Positions 25,014-34,073 are shown, counted from the first letter of the stretch. The stretch is DNA of 64,000 nucleotides from Psychromarinibacter halotolerans (GCF_029168315.1 NZ_JARGYD010000003.1:474311-538310); one strand, 5' to 3'. Notes: generated by a model not told the origin, from the sequence alone. Numbers and translations are program-made.

Positions 25014-25760
25014 TCAGTCCAGCCGGTCCAGCAGGTCCAGCACCGATGGGCCCAGCGCCCGCACGATAATCTGCACCCCTTCCGCGTTGGGGTGGATGCC
25101 GTCGCCCTGCATGTATGGGGCGACCGGCCCTTCGCCCGCCGCCTCGACGATGGGTTGCAGGAAATCGGGGCCAAGCAGGGCGTCGTATTCCTCGGCCAGT
25201 TCGGGATAAATCGCGTCGAAATCGCGCTTGTAGTCGGGGCCATAGTTCCCGGGTGCGTCGATCCCGAAGATCAGCACCTCGACCCCCGCCGCCTGCGCCG
25301 CGTCGAGGATGCCGGCAAGGTTGGCGCGGGCGGCTTCGGGCTCGGTGCCGCGCAGGACATCGTTGCCGCCCAGCGCCACGATCATCGCGTCCACGTCGTC
25401 GGTCAGCGTCCAGCCGACGCGGGACAGCCCGCCCGCCGTCGTGTCGCCCGAGACCCCCGCGTTGCGCAGTTCGACCTCGGCGCCCTGCTCGTCCAGCCAC
25501 GCCTGAAGTTGCGGCACGAACCCCGCGTCGGTCTGAAGGCCGTAGCCTGCGGTCAGGCTGTCGCCCAGCGCGGCGACCACGGCGGGCTGCGCCGCTGCGG
25601 CCCCGGAACCGATGACGAACGCGACAGCAAGGTTGCGCAGCCACCTGCCGGACCCATATGCGATAGAGCGCAGTGAAAGGACCTTGCCGATGCCCGACCC
25701 CGTCGTCTCGTTGACCGATACCCGCCTGTCCCTTGCAGGCAACGCCGGACCGGTCGACAT
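25014..25760 (-). CDS. tesA: TesA-type SGNH esterase/lysophospholipase (start uncertain)
   Basis: The mature enzyme is clear: ALGDSLTAGYGL with the nucleophile serine, a glycine block GVSGDTTAGGLSRVGW, the N of ALGGNDVLRG, and the His of GDGIHPNAEG. A signal peptide (RWLRNLAVAFVIGSGAAAA) precedes it. In front of that peptide there is no ATG, GTG or TTG in frame for a long way. The nearest are a TTG at 25742 and an ATG at 25760, both inside the oppositely coded ybbA gene by more than 50 bases. The given start is therefore a guess; the real start may be a rare codon near 25673. Gene order tesA-ybbA-ybbP is conserved with E. coli. Confidence 0.75.
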   Translation of the reverse strand: MSTGPALPARDRRVSVNETTGSGIGKVLSLRSIAYGSGRWLRNLAVAFVIGSGAAAAQPAVVAALGDSLTAGYGLQTDAGFVPQLQAWLDEQGAEVELRNAGVSGDTTAGGLSRVGWTLTDDVDAMIVALGGNDVLRGTEPEAARANLAGILDAAQAAGVEVLIFGIDAPGNYGPDYKRDFDAIYPELAEEYDALLGPDFLQPIVEAAGEGPVAPYMQGDGIHPNAEGVQIIVRALGPSVLDLLDRLD

Positions 25761-26385
25761 CCTGAAGGGCATCTCGCTGGACGTGGCGCGCGGTGAAACG
25801 CTGGGGCTGGTGGGTCCTTCGGGCAGCGGCAAGTCGTCTCTCCTTATGCTGATGGGCGGGCTAGAGCGCGCCACCGGCGGCCGGGTCGAGGTGCTGGGCC
25901 AAGACCTGACGGCGATGAACGAGGACGCGTTGGCCCGGTTCCGTCGCCATCATATGGGAGTGGTGTTCCAGAGCTTCCACCTTATTCCGACGATGACCGC
26001 GCTGGAAAATGTCGCGACACCGCTGGAACTTGCCGGAGCGGACGACGCGTTCGACCGGGCACAGGCGGAACTTGCGGCGGTCGGGCTGGCCGCCCGTGCG
26101 GGCCATTACCCGTCGCAATTGTCCGGTGGCGAGCAGCAGCGCGTGGCGCTGGCCCGGGCCGCCGCCCCGCGGCCCGAGGTGTTCCTTGCCGATGAACCGA
26201 CCGGCAACCTCGACGGGGTGAACGGCGGCGCGATCATGGACCTGCTGTTCGGCCTGCGCGACCGGCACGGGTCGACCCTGATCCTTGTCACGCACGCTCC
26301 GGAACTGGCGTCGCGCTGCGACCGCGTCATCGAGCTTGTGGACGGTCGCCTTGCCACGGACGCGCAGCGGACCGCCGCAGAATGA
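25690..26385 (+). CDS. ybbA: ABC transporter ATP-binding protein, YbbA type
   Basis: The 231-residue ATPase carries Walker A GPSGSGKSS, the signature LSGGEQQRVALARA, and Walker B VFLADEPTGNLDG (residue 170 region), with the H-loop THAPELASRC. It belongs to the MacB/LolD-like group that pairs with FtsX-fold permeases. It is divergent from tesA and overlaps the permease gene by four bases (ATGA). The ATG at 25690 is chosen; a larger ATG upstream is in frame but not homologous. Confidence 0.93.
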   Translation: MPDPVVSLTDTRLSLAGNAGPVDILKGISLDVARGETLGLVGPSGSGKSSLLMLMGGLERATGGRVEVLGQDLTAMNEDALARFRRHHMGVVFQSFHLIPTMTALENVATPLELAGADDAFDRAQAELAAVGLAARAGHYPSQLSGGEQQRVALARAAAPRPEVFLADEPTGNLDGVNGGAIMDLLFGLRDRHGSTLILVTHAPELASRCDRVIELVDGRLATDAQRTAAE

Positions 26386-28910
26386 GCGTCCGCATTGCCG
26401 CCCGCATCGCGCGGCGTGAACTGCGCGGCGGGATCCGTGGCTTTCGCGTCTTCCTTGCCTGTCTCGCGCTTGGCGTCGCCGCCATCGCGGCGGTCGGCAG
26501 CGTGCGCACCTCGGTCGAACAGGGCCTTTCCCGCGACGCCGCGATCATCCTTGGCGGTGACGCCGAGATCCAGCTGACCTATCGCTTCGCGACCGACGAT
26601 GAACGCGCGTGGATGGAAAGCATCTCGACGCAGCTGTCCGAAACGGTGGACTTCCGGTCGATGGCCGTGGTGCCCGCGACCGACGACCGCAGCCTGACCC
26701 AGATCCGGGGCGTCGACGGCGCCTACCCGATCTATGGCGAGGCGGTGCTGGACCCGGCCATGCCGCTAGAGACGGCGTTTGACGGGCAGGACGGCCTGCC
26801 CGGCGCCGTGATGGACCCGGTCCTGATCGCGCGGCTGGGTCTGGAACCCGGCGACACCTTCCGGCTTGGGTCCGGCGACTTCGTCCTGATGGCCGCCCTG
26901 ACGCGAGAGCCCGACACCTCGGGCGGCGGGTTCACCCTTGGGCCGCGCACGCTGGTGCGGCTGTCCGATCTTGACGGCACCGGCCTGATCCAGCCCGGCA
27001 CCCTGTACGAGACCGAGTATCGACTTGCGCTGCCGCCCGACGCGGACCTTGATGCCTTGCGCGCGCAGGCAGGCGACGCGCTGGACGGCGCGGGCCACCG
27101 CTGGAGCGATACGCGCAACGCGGCGCAGGGCACGGCTGTGTTCATCGACCGGCTGGCGAGTTTCCTTGTGCTGGTCGGGCTTGCCGGACTGGCTGTCGGC
27201 GGCGTCGGTGTCGCGGCGGCGGTGCGCGCGTATCTGGATCGCAAGACCTCGGTCATCGCGACGCTGAAAACGTTGGGGGCGGAAACGCGTACGATCTTCC
27301 TTGTCTATGCCTTTCAGGTCGCCGCGCTGACGGCTGTCGGGCTGGTGGCGGGCCTTGTCCTTGGTGCCGCGCTGCCGCTGGTGTTCCAGCCGCTGATCGC
27401 CGCGCAACTGCCCGTTCCCGCCGTGTTCGGCATCCACCCCGAACCGCTGCTTGAGGCTGCGCTATACGGCATTCTGGCCGCCGCGCTGTTCACCCTGTGG
27501 CCGCTTGCGCGGACGGAACAGGTGCGCGCGGCAACGTTGTACCGCGACGGTGCGCAGGGCGGCGCAGGCTGGCCGCGCTGGCCGTATGTGGTTGCCACCG
27601 GCGTCATCCTTCTGGTGCTGGTCCTTTCGGCGGCGGCGCTGTCGGGACTGGCCACGCTGACGCTGTGGTCGGCGGCCGGTATCTTCGTCGCATTCCTTGT
27701 CCTGTTGGGCGTCGCAGGCCTGACCCGCCGCGCAGCACGGGCGGCAGGACGCTCGAAGGCGGTGCGCGGGCGGTCGTCGCTTCGGATGGCGCTTGGCGCC
27801 GCGGGTGGTCCCGGCAGCGAAGCCGGGTCGGTGGTCTTGTCGCTGGGGCTGGGACTGACCGTGCTGGCGGCCGTCGGGCAGATCGACAGCAACCTGCGCG
27901 GCGCCATCGCCCGCGACCTGCCCGAGGTGGCGCCAAGCTACTTCGTCGTCGATATTCAGACCGACCAGTTGAACGACTTCCTAGAGGCGGCGGAAACCGA
28001 CCCCGATGTCAGCCGCGTCGAAACCGCGCCGATGCTGCGCGGGGTCATCACCGAGATCAATGACCGCCCCGCCGAAGAGGTCGCAGGCGATCACTGGGTC
28101 GTCCGGGGTGACCGCGGCATCACCTACTCTGCCGCACTGCCCACCGGGGCCGAGGTCACGGCGGGCGAGTGGTGGCCCGAAGACTACGACGGACCGCCGC
28201 AGGTCAGCTTCGCAGCAGAGGAAGCCGCCGAGATGGGTCTTCAGCTTGGCGACACGATCACCGTCAACGTGCTGGGCCGCGACGTGACCGCCACGATCAC
28301 CAGCTTCCGCGAGGTTGATTTCTCGAACGCCGGGATGGGCTTTGTCCTGTCGATGAACCCCGACGCCCTGCGCGGAGCGCCGCACAGCCACATCGCGACG
28401 ATCTACGCCGCGCAGGACGCCGAGGCGCGGCTGCTGCGCGATATCGGCGGGACGTGGCCGAATATCACCATGATCTCCGTCCGTACCGCCATCGCCCGCG
28501 CCGCCGAGATCCTTGCGGGCGTCGCGGCGGCCACGACCTATGGCGCGATGGCGACCTTGCTGACCGGCTTCATCGTCCTGATCGGCGCCGCGGCGGCGGG
28601 GGAACGCGCTCGCACCTACGAGGCGGCGATCCTGAAAACGCTGGGCGCGACGCGGGGGATGATCCTAGCCAACTTCGCGTGGCGCAGCGCCGTGTTCGGG
28701 CTGGCGGCGGGTCTGGTGGCCATCGTGACCGGCGGGCTGGCCGGCTGGGCCGTCACCCGCTTCGTGATGGAAACCGACTTTGTGTTCGAACCGGTCTCGG
28801 CGGTGCTGATCGTCGTGGGCGGCGTTCTGATCACGCTGCTGGCGGGGCTCGCTTTTGCATGGCGCCCGTTGGCGACCCGGCCCGCACGGGTGCTGCGCGC
28901 CCGCGAGTAA
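26382..28910 (+). CDS. ybbP: FtsX-fold ABC permease, YbbP type
   Basis: The 842-residue protein has an N-terminal cytoplasmic start and one helix (RVFLACLALGVAAIAAVGSV), a large periplasmic domain, three helices near residues 260-380 (LVLVGLAGLAVGGVGVAAAV), a middle pair with a second periplasmic domain, and the last helices (TLLTGFIVLIGAAAAGERAR, AGLVAIVTGGLAGW). The double FtsX layout and the length fit YbbP. With YbbA it probably forms a lipid or lipoprotein-related exporter. The substrate is unknown. The frame is uninterrupted. Confidence 0.93.
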   Translation: MSVRIAARIARRELRGGIRGFRVFLACLALGVAAIAAVGSVRTSVEQGLSRDAAIILGGDAEIQLTYRFATDDERAWMESISTQLSETVDFRSMAVVPATDDRSLTQIRGVDGAYPIYGEAVLDPAMPLETAFDGQDGLPGAVMDPVLIARLGLEPGDTFRLGSGDFVLMAALTREPDTSGGGFTLGPRTLVRLSDLDGTGLIQPGTLYETEYRLALPPDADLDALRAQAGDALDGAGHRWSDTRNAAQGTAVFIDRLASFLVLVGLAGLAVGGVGVAAAVRAYLDRKTSVIATLKTLGAETRTIFLVYAFQVAALTAVGLVAGLVLGAALPLVFQPLIAAQLPVPAVFGIHPEPLLEAALYGILAAALFTLWPLARTEQVRAATLYRDGAQGGAGWPRWPYVVATGVILLVLVLSAAALSGLATLTLWSAAGIFVAFLVLLGVAGLTRRAARAAGRSKAVRGRSSLRMALGAAGGPGSEAGSVVLSLGLGLTVLAAVGQIDSNLRGAIARDLPEVAPSYFVVDIQTDQLNDFLEAAETDPDVSRVETAPMLRGVITEINDRPAEEVAGDHWVVRGDRGITYSAALPTGAEVTAGEWWPEDYDGPPQVSFAAEEAAEMGLQLGDTITVNVLGRDVTATITSFREVDFSNAGMGFVLSMNPDALRGAPHSHIATIYAAQDAEARLLRDIGGTWPNITMISVRTAIARAAEILAGVAAATTYGAMATLLTGFIVLIGAAAAGERARTYEAAILKTLGATRGMILANFAWRSAVFGLAAGLVAIVTGGLAGWAVTRFVMETDFVFEPVSAVLIVVGGVLITLLAGLAFAWRPLATRPARVLRARE

Positions 28911-28912
28911 AC

Positions 28913-30133
28913 TCAGGCGCCTTGGAAGGCGAGCTTTTCGACCAGGAACCGTTCCGACAACGGCAGGCTTGCGGCGCCCAGCGCGCGGGCGTCGGCGCCG
29001 ATGGTGCCCTCGCGCAGATCGGGCCGGGCAAGACCGGCAAAGTTGCGCTGTTCAAGCTGGGCCGCCGTCGCCTCGACCAGCCGCCGCCGCATGTCGGCGG
29101 TGATCCAGCCGTCGATCATCACGGTCCCGAAGTCGATCACCGAGACGGCTGACACGATCGCATGGGCAATCCCCGCCGCGGCGTCGTCGATCCAAGCGGC
29201 AAGCACGTCGGGATTGCGTTCCAGCTCTTCCGGGGCCTGCCAAAGGTCGGACGTATCGGTTCCCGCCTTGTGCAGATGCTCTTCAAGGGTGCCAAGGCTT
29301 GCCACGTCGATCAACTGACGCTCTCGCCCGTCCGGCGTAGATGCCACGGGAATGGACCCGATGGCGCCCGCGTTGCCGCTGGGGCCCGAGTACAGGCTGC
29401 CGTTCAGCACCACGCCGCCACCGATGAAGTAACCGATGTAGAAGTGCAGGAAATCCAACGGGGTTTCGTCGCGGCCGAACACCAGTTCGGCACCGCACGC
29501 CGCCGTGGCGTCGTTCTGCACGAACACCGGAATGTCGATCACGCGCGCAATCGACCGGCCCAGGTCCGCCGTGCGCCACGCCGCCATTTCCTCGGGCGGG
29601 GCCGACAGGTTGTCGGCCCAGTCCCACAGGCTGAAGGGCATCGCGATCCCAAGGCCGCCGACCCTGTCCCGGTCGCGCGGGGTCATCGCGCCAAGCATCC
29701 GCGTCAACGCGTTCCGCGTGAACCGCACAGTTGCCTCGGGCATCGGATAGTCGTGCGTCTGCCGCACCCGGGCGCGAACCACGCCAAGAAAGTCGGTCAG
29801 GACCAGTTCCAAAGAACGACGTCCCACTTTCAACCCGAAGAAGAACGCCCCATCCTGCGAAAGAGACATCGGGATCGACGGCTGACCGACGCGCCCGCGC
29901 ACGGGTTCGCCACGCGTCAGAAGCTCGTCCGCTTCCAGCGCGCGCATGATCACCGACACGGTCTGCGCCGACAGGCCGGTGGCCCGTGCAATATCTGCCT
30001 TTGCGGTTGCGCCATGTCGGCGTATTAATGACAGGACAAGCCGCTCGTTATGCGCGCGCATGCCCGCCTGATTTGATCCGCGGATGCCCGTGTCTGACGA
30101 GCCGAGGACCGAGCTGGGATTTTCTTTGGGCAT
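28913..30133 (-). CDS. ROK family transcriptional regulator of the fructose transporter
   Basis: The 406-residue protein has an N-terminal MarR-like winged helix (NERLVLSLIRRHGATAKADI, then GLSAQTVSVIMRALEA). A sugar-kinase-like ROK domain follows, with VQNDATAACGAELVFG and an IGYFIGGGVVLNG glycine loop plus SGNAGAIGSIPV. ROK repressors bind a sugar or sugar phosphate and release DNA. It is divergent from frcBCA, so it probably controls that operon, as FrcR does in rhizobia. The zinc site typical of ROK kinases (CxCG) is not seen. Confidence 0.9.
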   Translation of the reverse strand: MPKENPSSVLGSSDTGIRGSNQAGMRAHNERLVLSLIRRHGATAKADIARATGLSAQTVSVIMRALEADELLTRGEPVRGRVGQPSIPMSLSQDGAFFFGLKVGRRSLELVLTDFLGVVRARVRQTHDYPMPEATVRFTRNALTRMLGAMTPRDRDRVGGLGIAMPFSLWDWADNLSAPPEEMAAWRTADLGRSIARVIDIPVFVQNDATAACGAELVFGRDETPLDFLHFYIGYFIGGGVVLNGSLYSGPSGNAGAIGSIPVASTPDGRERQLIDVASLGTLEEHLHKAGTDTSDLWQAPEELERNPDVLAAWIDDAAAGIAHAIVSAVSVIDFGTVMIDGWITADMRRRLVEATAAQLEQRNFAGLARPDLREGTIGADARALGAASLPLSERFLVEKLAFQGA

Positions 30134-30179
30134 CGCCTCCTCCTCGAAGCCCTTTCAGTTTTCCCGCTCTGAGCGAGTC

Positions 30180-30216
30180 TGTCAATAAATAAATCATGTA
30201 GACTTATTAATTGACA
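30180..30216. promoter_or_regulatory. Long inverted repeat between the ROK regulator and frcB
   Basis: TGTCAATAAATAA (30180-30192) and TTATTAATTGACA (30204-30216) are inverted repeats matching at 12 of 13 positions around an 11-base spacer. Each outer end reads TTGACA on the outgoing strand, so both half-sites contain a candidate -35 box for a divergent promoter. The repeat is the probable operator for the ROK protein, whose relatives bind A/T-rich palindromes. A matching -10 box is weak on either side. Confidence 0.75.
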
Positions 30217-30304
30217 CGTGGGCCGCGAATCGCGCAAGGTTTACGCAGCGGCCCGCTCTTCACGGTGCCGCGCAAGTTGCATTCTGCACCTTTGGGAGGA
30301 GACC

Positions 30305-31327
30305 ATGAAGAAATTTGCTGCGAGCACCGCGCTCGCCCTTATCGCCTGTGCTGGCGCCGCGACCACTGCAAGCGCCCAAGATATCAGCGCCTGCCTGATC
30401 ACCAAAACCGACACCAACCCGTTCTTCGTCAAAATGAAGGAAGGCGCTCAGGCCAAGGCCGATGAGCTTGGCATCGCGCTTAAAACCTTCGCCGGCAAGG
30501 TCGACGGCGACAACGAAACGCAGGTCGCCGCGATCGAGACCTGCATCGCCGACGGTGCCTCGGGCATCCTGATCACCGCGTCCAGCACCTCGGCCATCGT
30601 GCCGGTGGTGGAGCAGGCACGTGACGCAGGCATCCTTGTGATCGCGCTGGATACCCCGCTGGAACCGATCGACGCCGCCGATGCGACCTTCGCGACGGAC
30701 AACTTTCTGGCCGGTGAACTGATCGGCAAATGGGCTGCCGCCAAGCTGGGCGACGCCGCGGCTGACGCGCGCATCGCGATGCTGGACCTCGACATCAGCC
30801 AGCCCACCGTCGGCGTGCTGCGCGACCAAGGCTTCCTGCAAGGCTTTGGCATCGACCTTGGCGACCCGAACAAATGGGGTGACGAGGACGACGACCGCAT
30901 CGTCGGCAACGACGTGACCCAGGGCAACCAGGAAGGTGGCCGCCGCGCGATGGAAAACCTGCTGGCGCAGGATCCCGAAATCAACGTGGTCTACACCATC
31001 AACGAACCCGCCGCCGCCGGTGCCTATGAGGCGCTGAAGGCGATGGGCCGCGAGAACGACGTGCTGATCGTGTCGGTCGACGGCGGCTGCCCCGGTGTCC
31101 AGAACATCGCGGACGGCGTGATCGGTGCCACCTCGCAGCAGTATCCGCTGCTGATGGCGTCGCTGGGGATCGAGGCGATCCACGAGTTCGCGACTACCGG
31201 CGAGAAACCCGAGCCGACCGAGGGCAAGAACTTCTTCGACACCGGCGTCGCGCTGGTGACGGACGAGCCCGCCGACGGCGTCGACTCGATCTCGGTCGAG
31301 GAAGGCATGGACCTCTGCTGGGGCTGA
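30305..31327 (+). CDS. frcB: Fructose ABC transporter, substrate-binding protein
   Basis: The 340-residue periplasmic protein begins with a signal peptide (KKFAASTALALIACAGAAT, cleavage near TASAQ). It has a ribose-type type I binding fold: ITKTDTNPFFVKMKEGAQAK, the hinge region around LDTPLEPIDAADA, and YTINEPAAAGAYEAL. The match to the FrcB of Sinorhizobium is close in the blocks visible. A strong GGGAGGAGA precedes the ATG. It is the first gene of frcBCA. Confidence 0.93.
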   Translation: MKKFAASTALALIACAGAATTASAQDISACLITKTDTNPFFVKMKEGAQAKADELGIALKTFAGKVDGDNETQVAAIETCIADGASGILITASSTSAIVPVVEQARDAGILVIALDTPLEPIDAADATFATDNFLAGELIGKWAAAKLGDAAADARIAMLDLDISQPTVGVLRDQGFLQGFGIDLGDPNKWGDEDDDRIVGNDVTQGNQEGGRRAMENLLAQDPEINVVYTINEPAAAGAYEALKAMGRENDVLIVSVDGGCPGVQNIADGVIGATSQQYPLLMASLGIEAIHEFATTGEKPEPTEGKNFFDTGVALVTDEPADGVDSISVEEGMDLCWG

Positions 31328-31361
31328 TGCCGCCAGACGACGTCGCATGAGTTAGTGCAAG

Positions 31362-31383
31362 ACGCGGGCGTTCGCGCCCGCGT
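31362..31383 (+). other. UUCG hairpin between frcB and frcC
   Basis: ACGCGGGCG (31362-31370) pairs perfectly with CGCCCGCGT (31375-31383) around a TTCG tetraloop. No T-run follows, so it is not a full terminator. It likely limits read-through into frcC or stabilises the 3' end of the frcB message, giving the binding protein in excess over the membrane parts. Such placement is frequent in sugar ABC operons. Confidence 0.75.
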
Positions 31384-31406
31384 CCCGGCCGGAATGGGAG
31401 GAATTC

Positions 31407-32474
31407 ATGGCCAACGCGGACAACTACGAAGCTTCGACAAGAGGCGGCAGCGCGGATGCGCTTGCAGAGTTCGATGAACACGACCGGGGCCTGATAGGCC
31501 GCATTCACCACATCCTGCACCAGACACCCGCCATCGTGCCGCTGATCGTTCTGGTCGTGGCCGTGGTGGTCTTCGGGTTGCTCAACCCGAATTTCTGGCG
31601 CGTCTCGACCCTGTCGCTGATCTTTCAGCAGATCGGGATCGTCGGCATCCTTGGCTGCGCGCAGGCCATCGTGATCCTGACGGCGGGTATCGACCTGTCG
31701 GTGGGGGCGATGGCGGTGCTGAGTTCGGTGCTGATGGGCCAGTTCGCCTTTCGCTATGGCATCCCGCCGACCTTCGCGATCGTCCTCGGCCTTGCCTGTG
31801 GCGCCGCGATGGGCGCGATCAACGGCTGGCTAGTGTCGAAGATGCGGATTCCGCCATTCATCGTGACGCTGGGGACCTGGCAGATCTGGCTGGCGACCAA
31901 CTATATCTATTCGGCGAACGAGACGATCCGCAGCCAAGACATCGAGGCTCAGGCCGCCGCGCTTCAGTTCTGGGGCCAGAGATTCCAGCTGTTCGGTGCG
32001 CAGGTCACCTATGGCGTGGTCCTGCTGATCGTGCTGGTGCTGATCATGGCCTACGTGCTGCGACACACGGCCTGGGGCAGGCATGTCTACGCGGTGGGCG
32101 ACGATCCCGAGGCCGCTGAACTGGCCGGGGTGAACCGCAACCGGATGCTGATACAGGTCTATGCGCTGGCGGGACTGTTCTGCGCGTTGGCGGGCTGGGT
32201 GATGATCGGACGGTTCGGATCGGTTTCGCCCTCTGCCTCGACCGGCGTGCTGGGCAACATTCAGGCCATCACCGCCGTGGTGATCGGAGGCATCTCGCTG
32301 TTCGGCGGGCGCGGAACGATCATCGGCATGTTCCTTGGCGCGCTGATCGTCGGCGTGTTCGAGATGGGACTGCGCATGGCGGGCGCGGATGCGCAGTGGA
32401 CCTATCTGCTGATCGGCATCCTCATCATCGGCGCCGTCGCGGTGGACCAGTGGATCAGAAAGGTGTCGGCATGA
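31407..32474 (+). CDS. frcC: Fructose ABC transporter, permease
   Basis: The 355-residue membrane protein has about eight to ten helices of the RbsC/BPD_transp_2 type. After a polar N-terminus it reads IVPLIVLVVAVVVFGLLNPN, then GCAQAIVILTAGIDLSVGAM, which carries the family motif TAGIDLSVG, and ends with LLIGILIIGAVAVDQWI. A GGGAGGAA ribosome site precedes the ATG. It overlaps frcA by four bases. Confidence 0.94.
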   Translation: MANADNYEASTRGGSADALAEFDEHDRGLIGRIHHILHQTPAIVPLIVLVVAVVVFGLLNPNFWRVSTLSLIFQQIGIVGILGCAQAIVILTAGIDLSVGAMAVLSSVLMGQFAFRYGIPPTFAIVLGLACGAAMGAINGWLVSKMRIPPFIVTLGTWQIWLATNYIYSANETIRSQDIEAQAAALQFWGQRFQLFGAQVTYGVVLLIVLVLIMAYVLRHTAWGRHVYAVGDDPEAAELAGVNRNRMLIQVYALAGLFCALAGWVMIGRFGSVSPSASTGVLGNIQAITAVVIGGISLFGGRGTIIGMFLGALIVGVFEMGLRMAGADAQWTYLLIGILIIGAVAVDQWIRKVSA

Positions 32475-33244
32475 CGGATCCCATTCTTCAGGCTAAGGGC
32501 CTCGTCAAGCGCTATGGCCGTGTCACGGCGCTTGACCACTGTGACTTCGAACTGATGCCGGGAGAGATCCTGGCGGTGATCGGGGACAACGGGGCCGGCA
32601 AGTCGACGCTGATCAAGGCGCTGTCCGGCGCCGTGATCCCGGACGAGGGCGAGGTCTGGCTGGAAGGCAAGCGTGTGAACTTCCAGTCGCCGATCGACGC
32701 CCGCGAGAACGGCATCGAAACCGTGTACCAGACGCTGGCCATGTCCCCTGCCCTGTCCATCGCGGACAACATGTTCATGGGACGCGAGCTTCGCAAACCG
32801 GGCTTCGCGGGCAAGTTCCTGCGCAAGCTGGACCGGCCGGCGATGGAGAAGTTCGCGCGGCAGAAGCTGTCGGATCTGGGGCTGATGACGATCCAGAACA
32901 TCAACCAAGCGGTCGAAACCCTGTCCGGCGGCCAGCGGCAGGGCGTCGCGGTGGCCCGTGCGGCGGCGTTCGGGTCCAAGGTCATCATCCTCGACGAACC
33001 GACGGCCGCGCTTGGCGTAAAAGAGTCGCGGCGTGTGCTGGAACTGATCCAGGACGTGAAATCGCGCGGCATCCCGATCATCCTGATCAGCCACAACATG
33101 CCGCACGTCTTTGAGGTCGCCGACCGTATCCACATTCACCGGCTTGGCCGGCGGCTGACGGTCATCAATCCCGGCGACTATTCCATGTCGGACGCCGTGG
33201 CCTTCATGACCGGCGCCAAGGAACCAGAGCGCGAAGCCGCCTGA
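32471..33244 (+). CDS. frcA: Fructose ABC transporter, ATP-binding protein
   Basis: The 257-residue ATPase has Walker A GDNGAGKSTLI, the signature LSGGQRQGVAVARA, Walker B VIILDEPTAALG and the His loop ISHNMPHVF. It has a single ATPase domain, unlike the double-domain RbsA type, as in FrcA. The ATG overlaps the frcC stop. No FrcK-type kinase gene follows, so the imported fructose must be phosphorylated by an enzyme elsewhere. A terminator follows within 30 bases. Confidence 0.94.
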   Translation: MTDPILQAKGLVKRYGRVTALDHCDFELMPGEILAVIGDNGAGKSTLIKALSGAVIPDEGEVWLEGKRVNFQSPIDARENGIETVYQTLAMSPALSIADNMFMGRELRKPGFAGKFLRKLDRPAMEKFARQKLSDLGLMTIQNINQAVETLSGGQRQGVAVARAAAFGSKVIILDEPTAALGVKESRRVLELIQDVKSRGIPIILISHNMPHVFEVADRIHIHRLGRRLTVINPGDYSMSDAVAFMTGAKEPEREAA

Positions 33245-33268
33245 CGCGCGACGCGCACCGGAAACGAA

Positions 33269-33298
33269 AAAGGGCCGCACCTTCGGGTGCGGCCCTTT
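33269..33298. terminator. Bidirectional terminator between frcA and rpsD
   Basis: AAAGGGCCGCACC (33269-33281) and GGTGCGGCCCTTT (33286-33298) form a perfect 13-bp stem with a TTCG loop. A-rich DNA flanks it on the left and a short T-run on the right. It serves both convergent genes. Confidence 0.93.
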
Positions 33299-33321
33299 CC
33301 GTATCGGATCGGCGCGGAACC

Positions 33322-33942
33322 TTAGTTCTGCGCGTAGAATTCGATGACCAGGTGCGGTTCCATCTGAACGGCGTAGGGAATGTCCGACAGACCCGGCGTA
33401 CGCACGAAGGTCGCGGTCATTTTCGAGTGGTCCGCTTCGATGTAGTCGGGCACGTCACGCTCGGGCAGCTGCGTGGCTTCCAGAACGATCGCCAGCTGCT
33501 TCGACTTGTCACGAACGGCGATGACGTCGCCTTCCTTGACGCGGTAGCTGGGGATGTTCACGCGCTGGCCGTTCACGGTCACGTGGCCGTGGTTCACGAA
33601 CTGGCGGGCGGCAAAGACGGTCGGCACGAACTTGGCGCGGTACACGACGGCGTCCAGGCGGCGTTCCAGCAGACCGACAAGAAGCTCACCGGTGTCGCCC
33701 TTGCGGCGCTCGGCCTCGGCGAAGATGCGGCGGAACTGCTTTTCGGTCAGGTCGCCGTAGTGGCCCTTCAGCTTCTGCTTGGCGCGCAGCTGGGTGCCGA
33801 AGTCGGACATCTTGCCTTTGCGGCGCTGGCCGTGCTGGCCCGGGCCGTATTCGCGGCGGTTCACCGGCGACTTGGGACGGCCCCAGATGTTTTCGCCCAT
33901 GCGGCGGTCGAGTTTGTACTTGGCAGAGGTGCGTTTGGTCAC
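33322..33942 (-). CDS. rpsD: 30S ribosomal protein S4
   Basis: The 206-residue protein matches bacterial S4 throughout: KRTSAKYKLDRRMGENIWGR near the start, RREYGPGQHGQRRKGKMSDF, and the S4 RNA-binding domain containing RRLDAVVYRAKFVPTVFAAR and HVTVNGQRVNIPSYRVKEGD. The start is a GTG at 33940-33942 with a GGAGA site before it; the 206-residue length confirms it. S4 nucleates assembly of the 30S body by binding 16S rRNA. Here it stands alone, outside the alpha operon, as in many alphaproteobacteria. Confidence 0.97.
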   Translation of the reverse strand: MTKRTSAKYKLDRRMGENIWGRPKSPVNRREYGPGQHGQRRKGKMSDFGTQLRAKQKLKGHYGDLTEKQFRRIFAEAERRKGDTGELLVGLLERRLDAVVYRAKFVPTVFAARQFVNHGHVTVNGQRVNIPSYRVKEGDVIAVRDKSKQLAIVLEATQLPERDVPDYIEADHSKMTATFVRTPGLSDIPYAVQMEPHLVIEFYAQN

Positions 33943-34050
33943 CGTCTGATCTCCTTCTAAAGTGCGCCACCCGAAGGCAGCATGAAGGGCGTTGTCCTTT
34001 CCCTTGCGGGAGACAGGCATCCCCTTGCGGGGGCCACCAACACCAAATGA

Positions 34051-34073
34051 AAACCCCGGCCACGAAAGCCGGG
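34051..34073 (-). terminator. Terminator of the Hint-domain gene
   Basis: CCCGGC (34055-34060) pairs with GCCGGG (34068-34073) over a 7-base loop. Reading on the minus strand, the stem is followed by GG and then TTTTC, a minimal rho-independent terminator, located about 60 bases after the Hint-gene stop. It lies about 110 bases upstream of the rpsD start. Confidence 0.7.
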
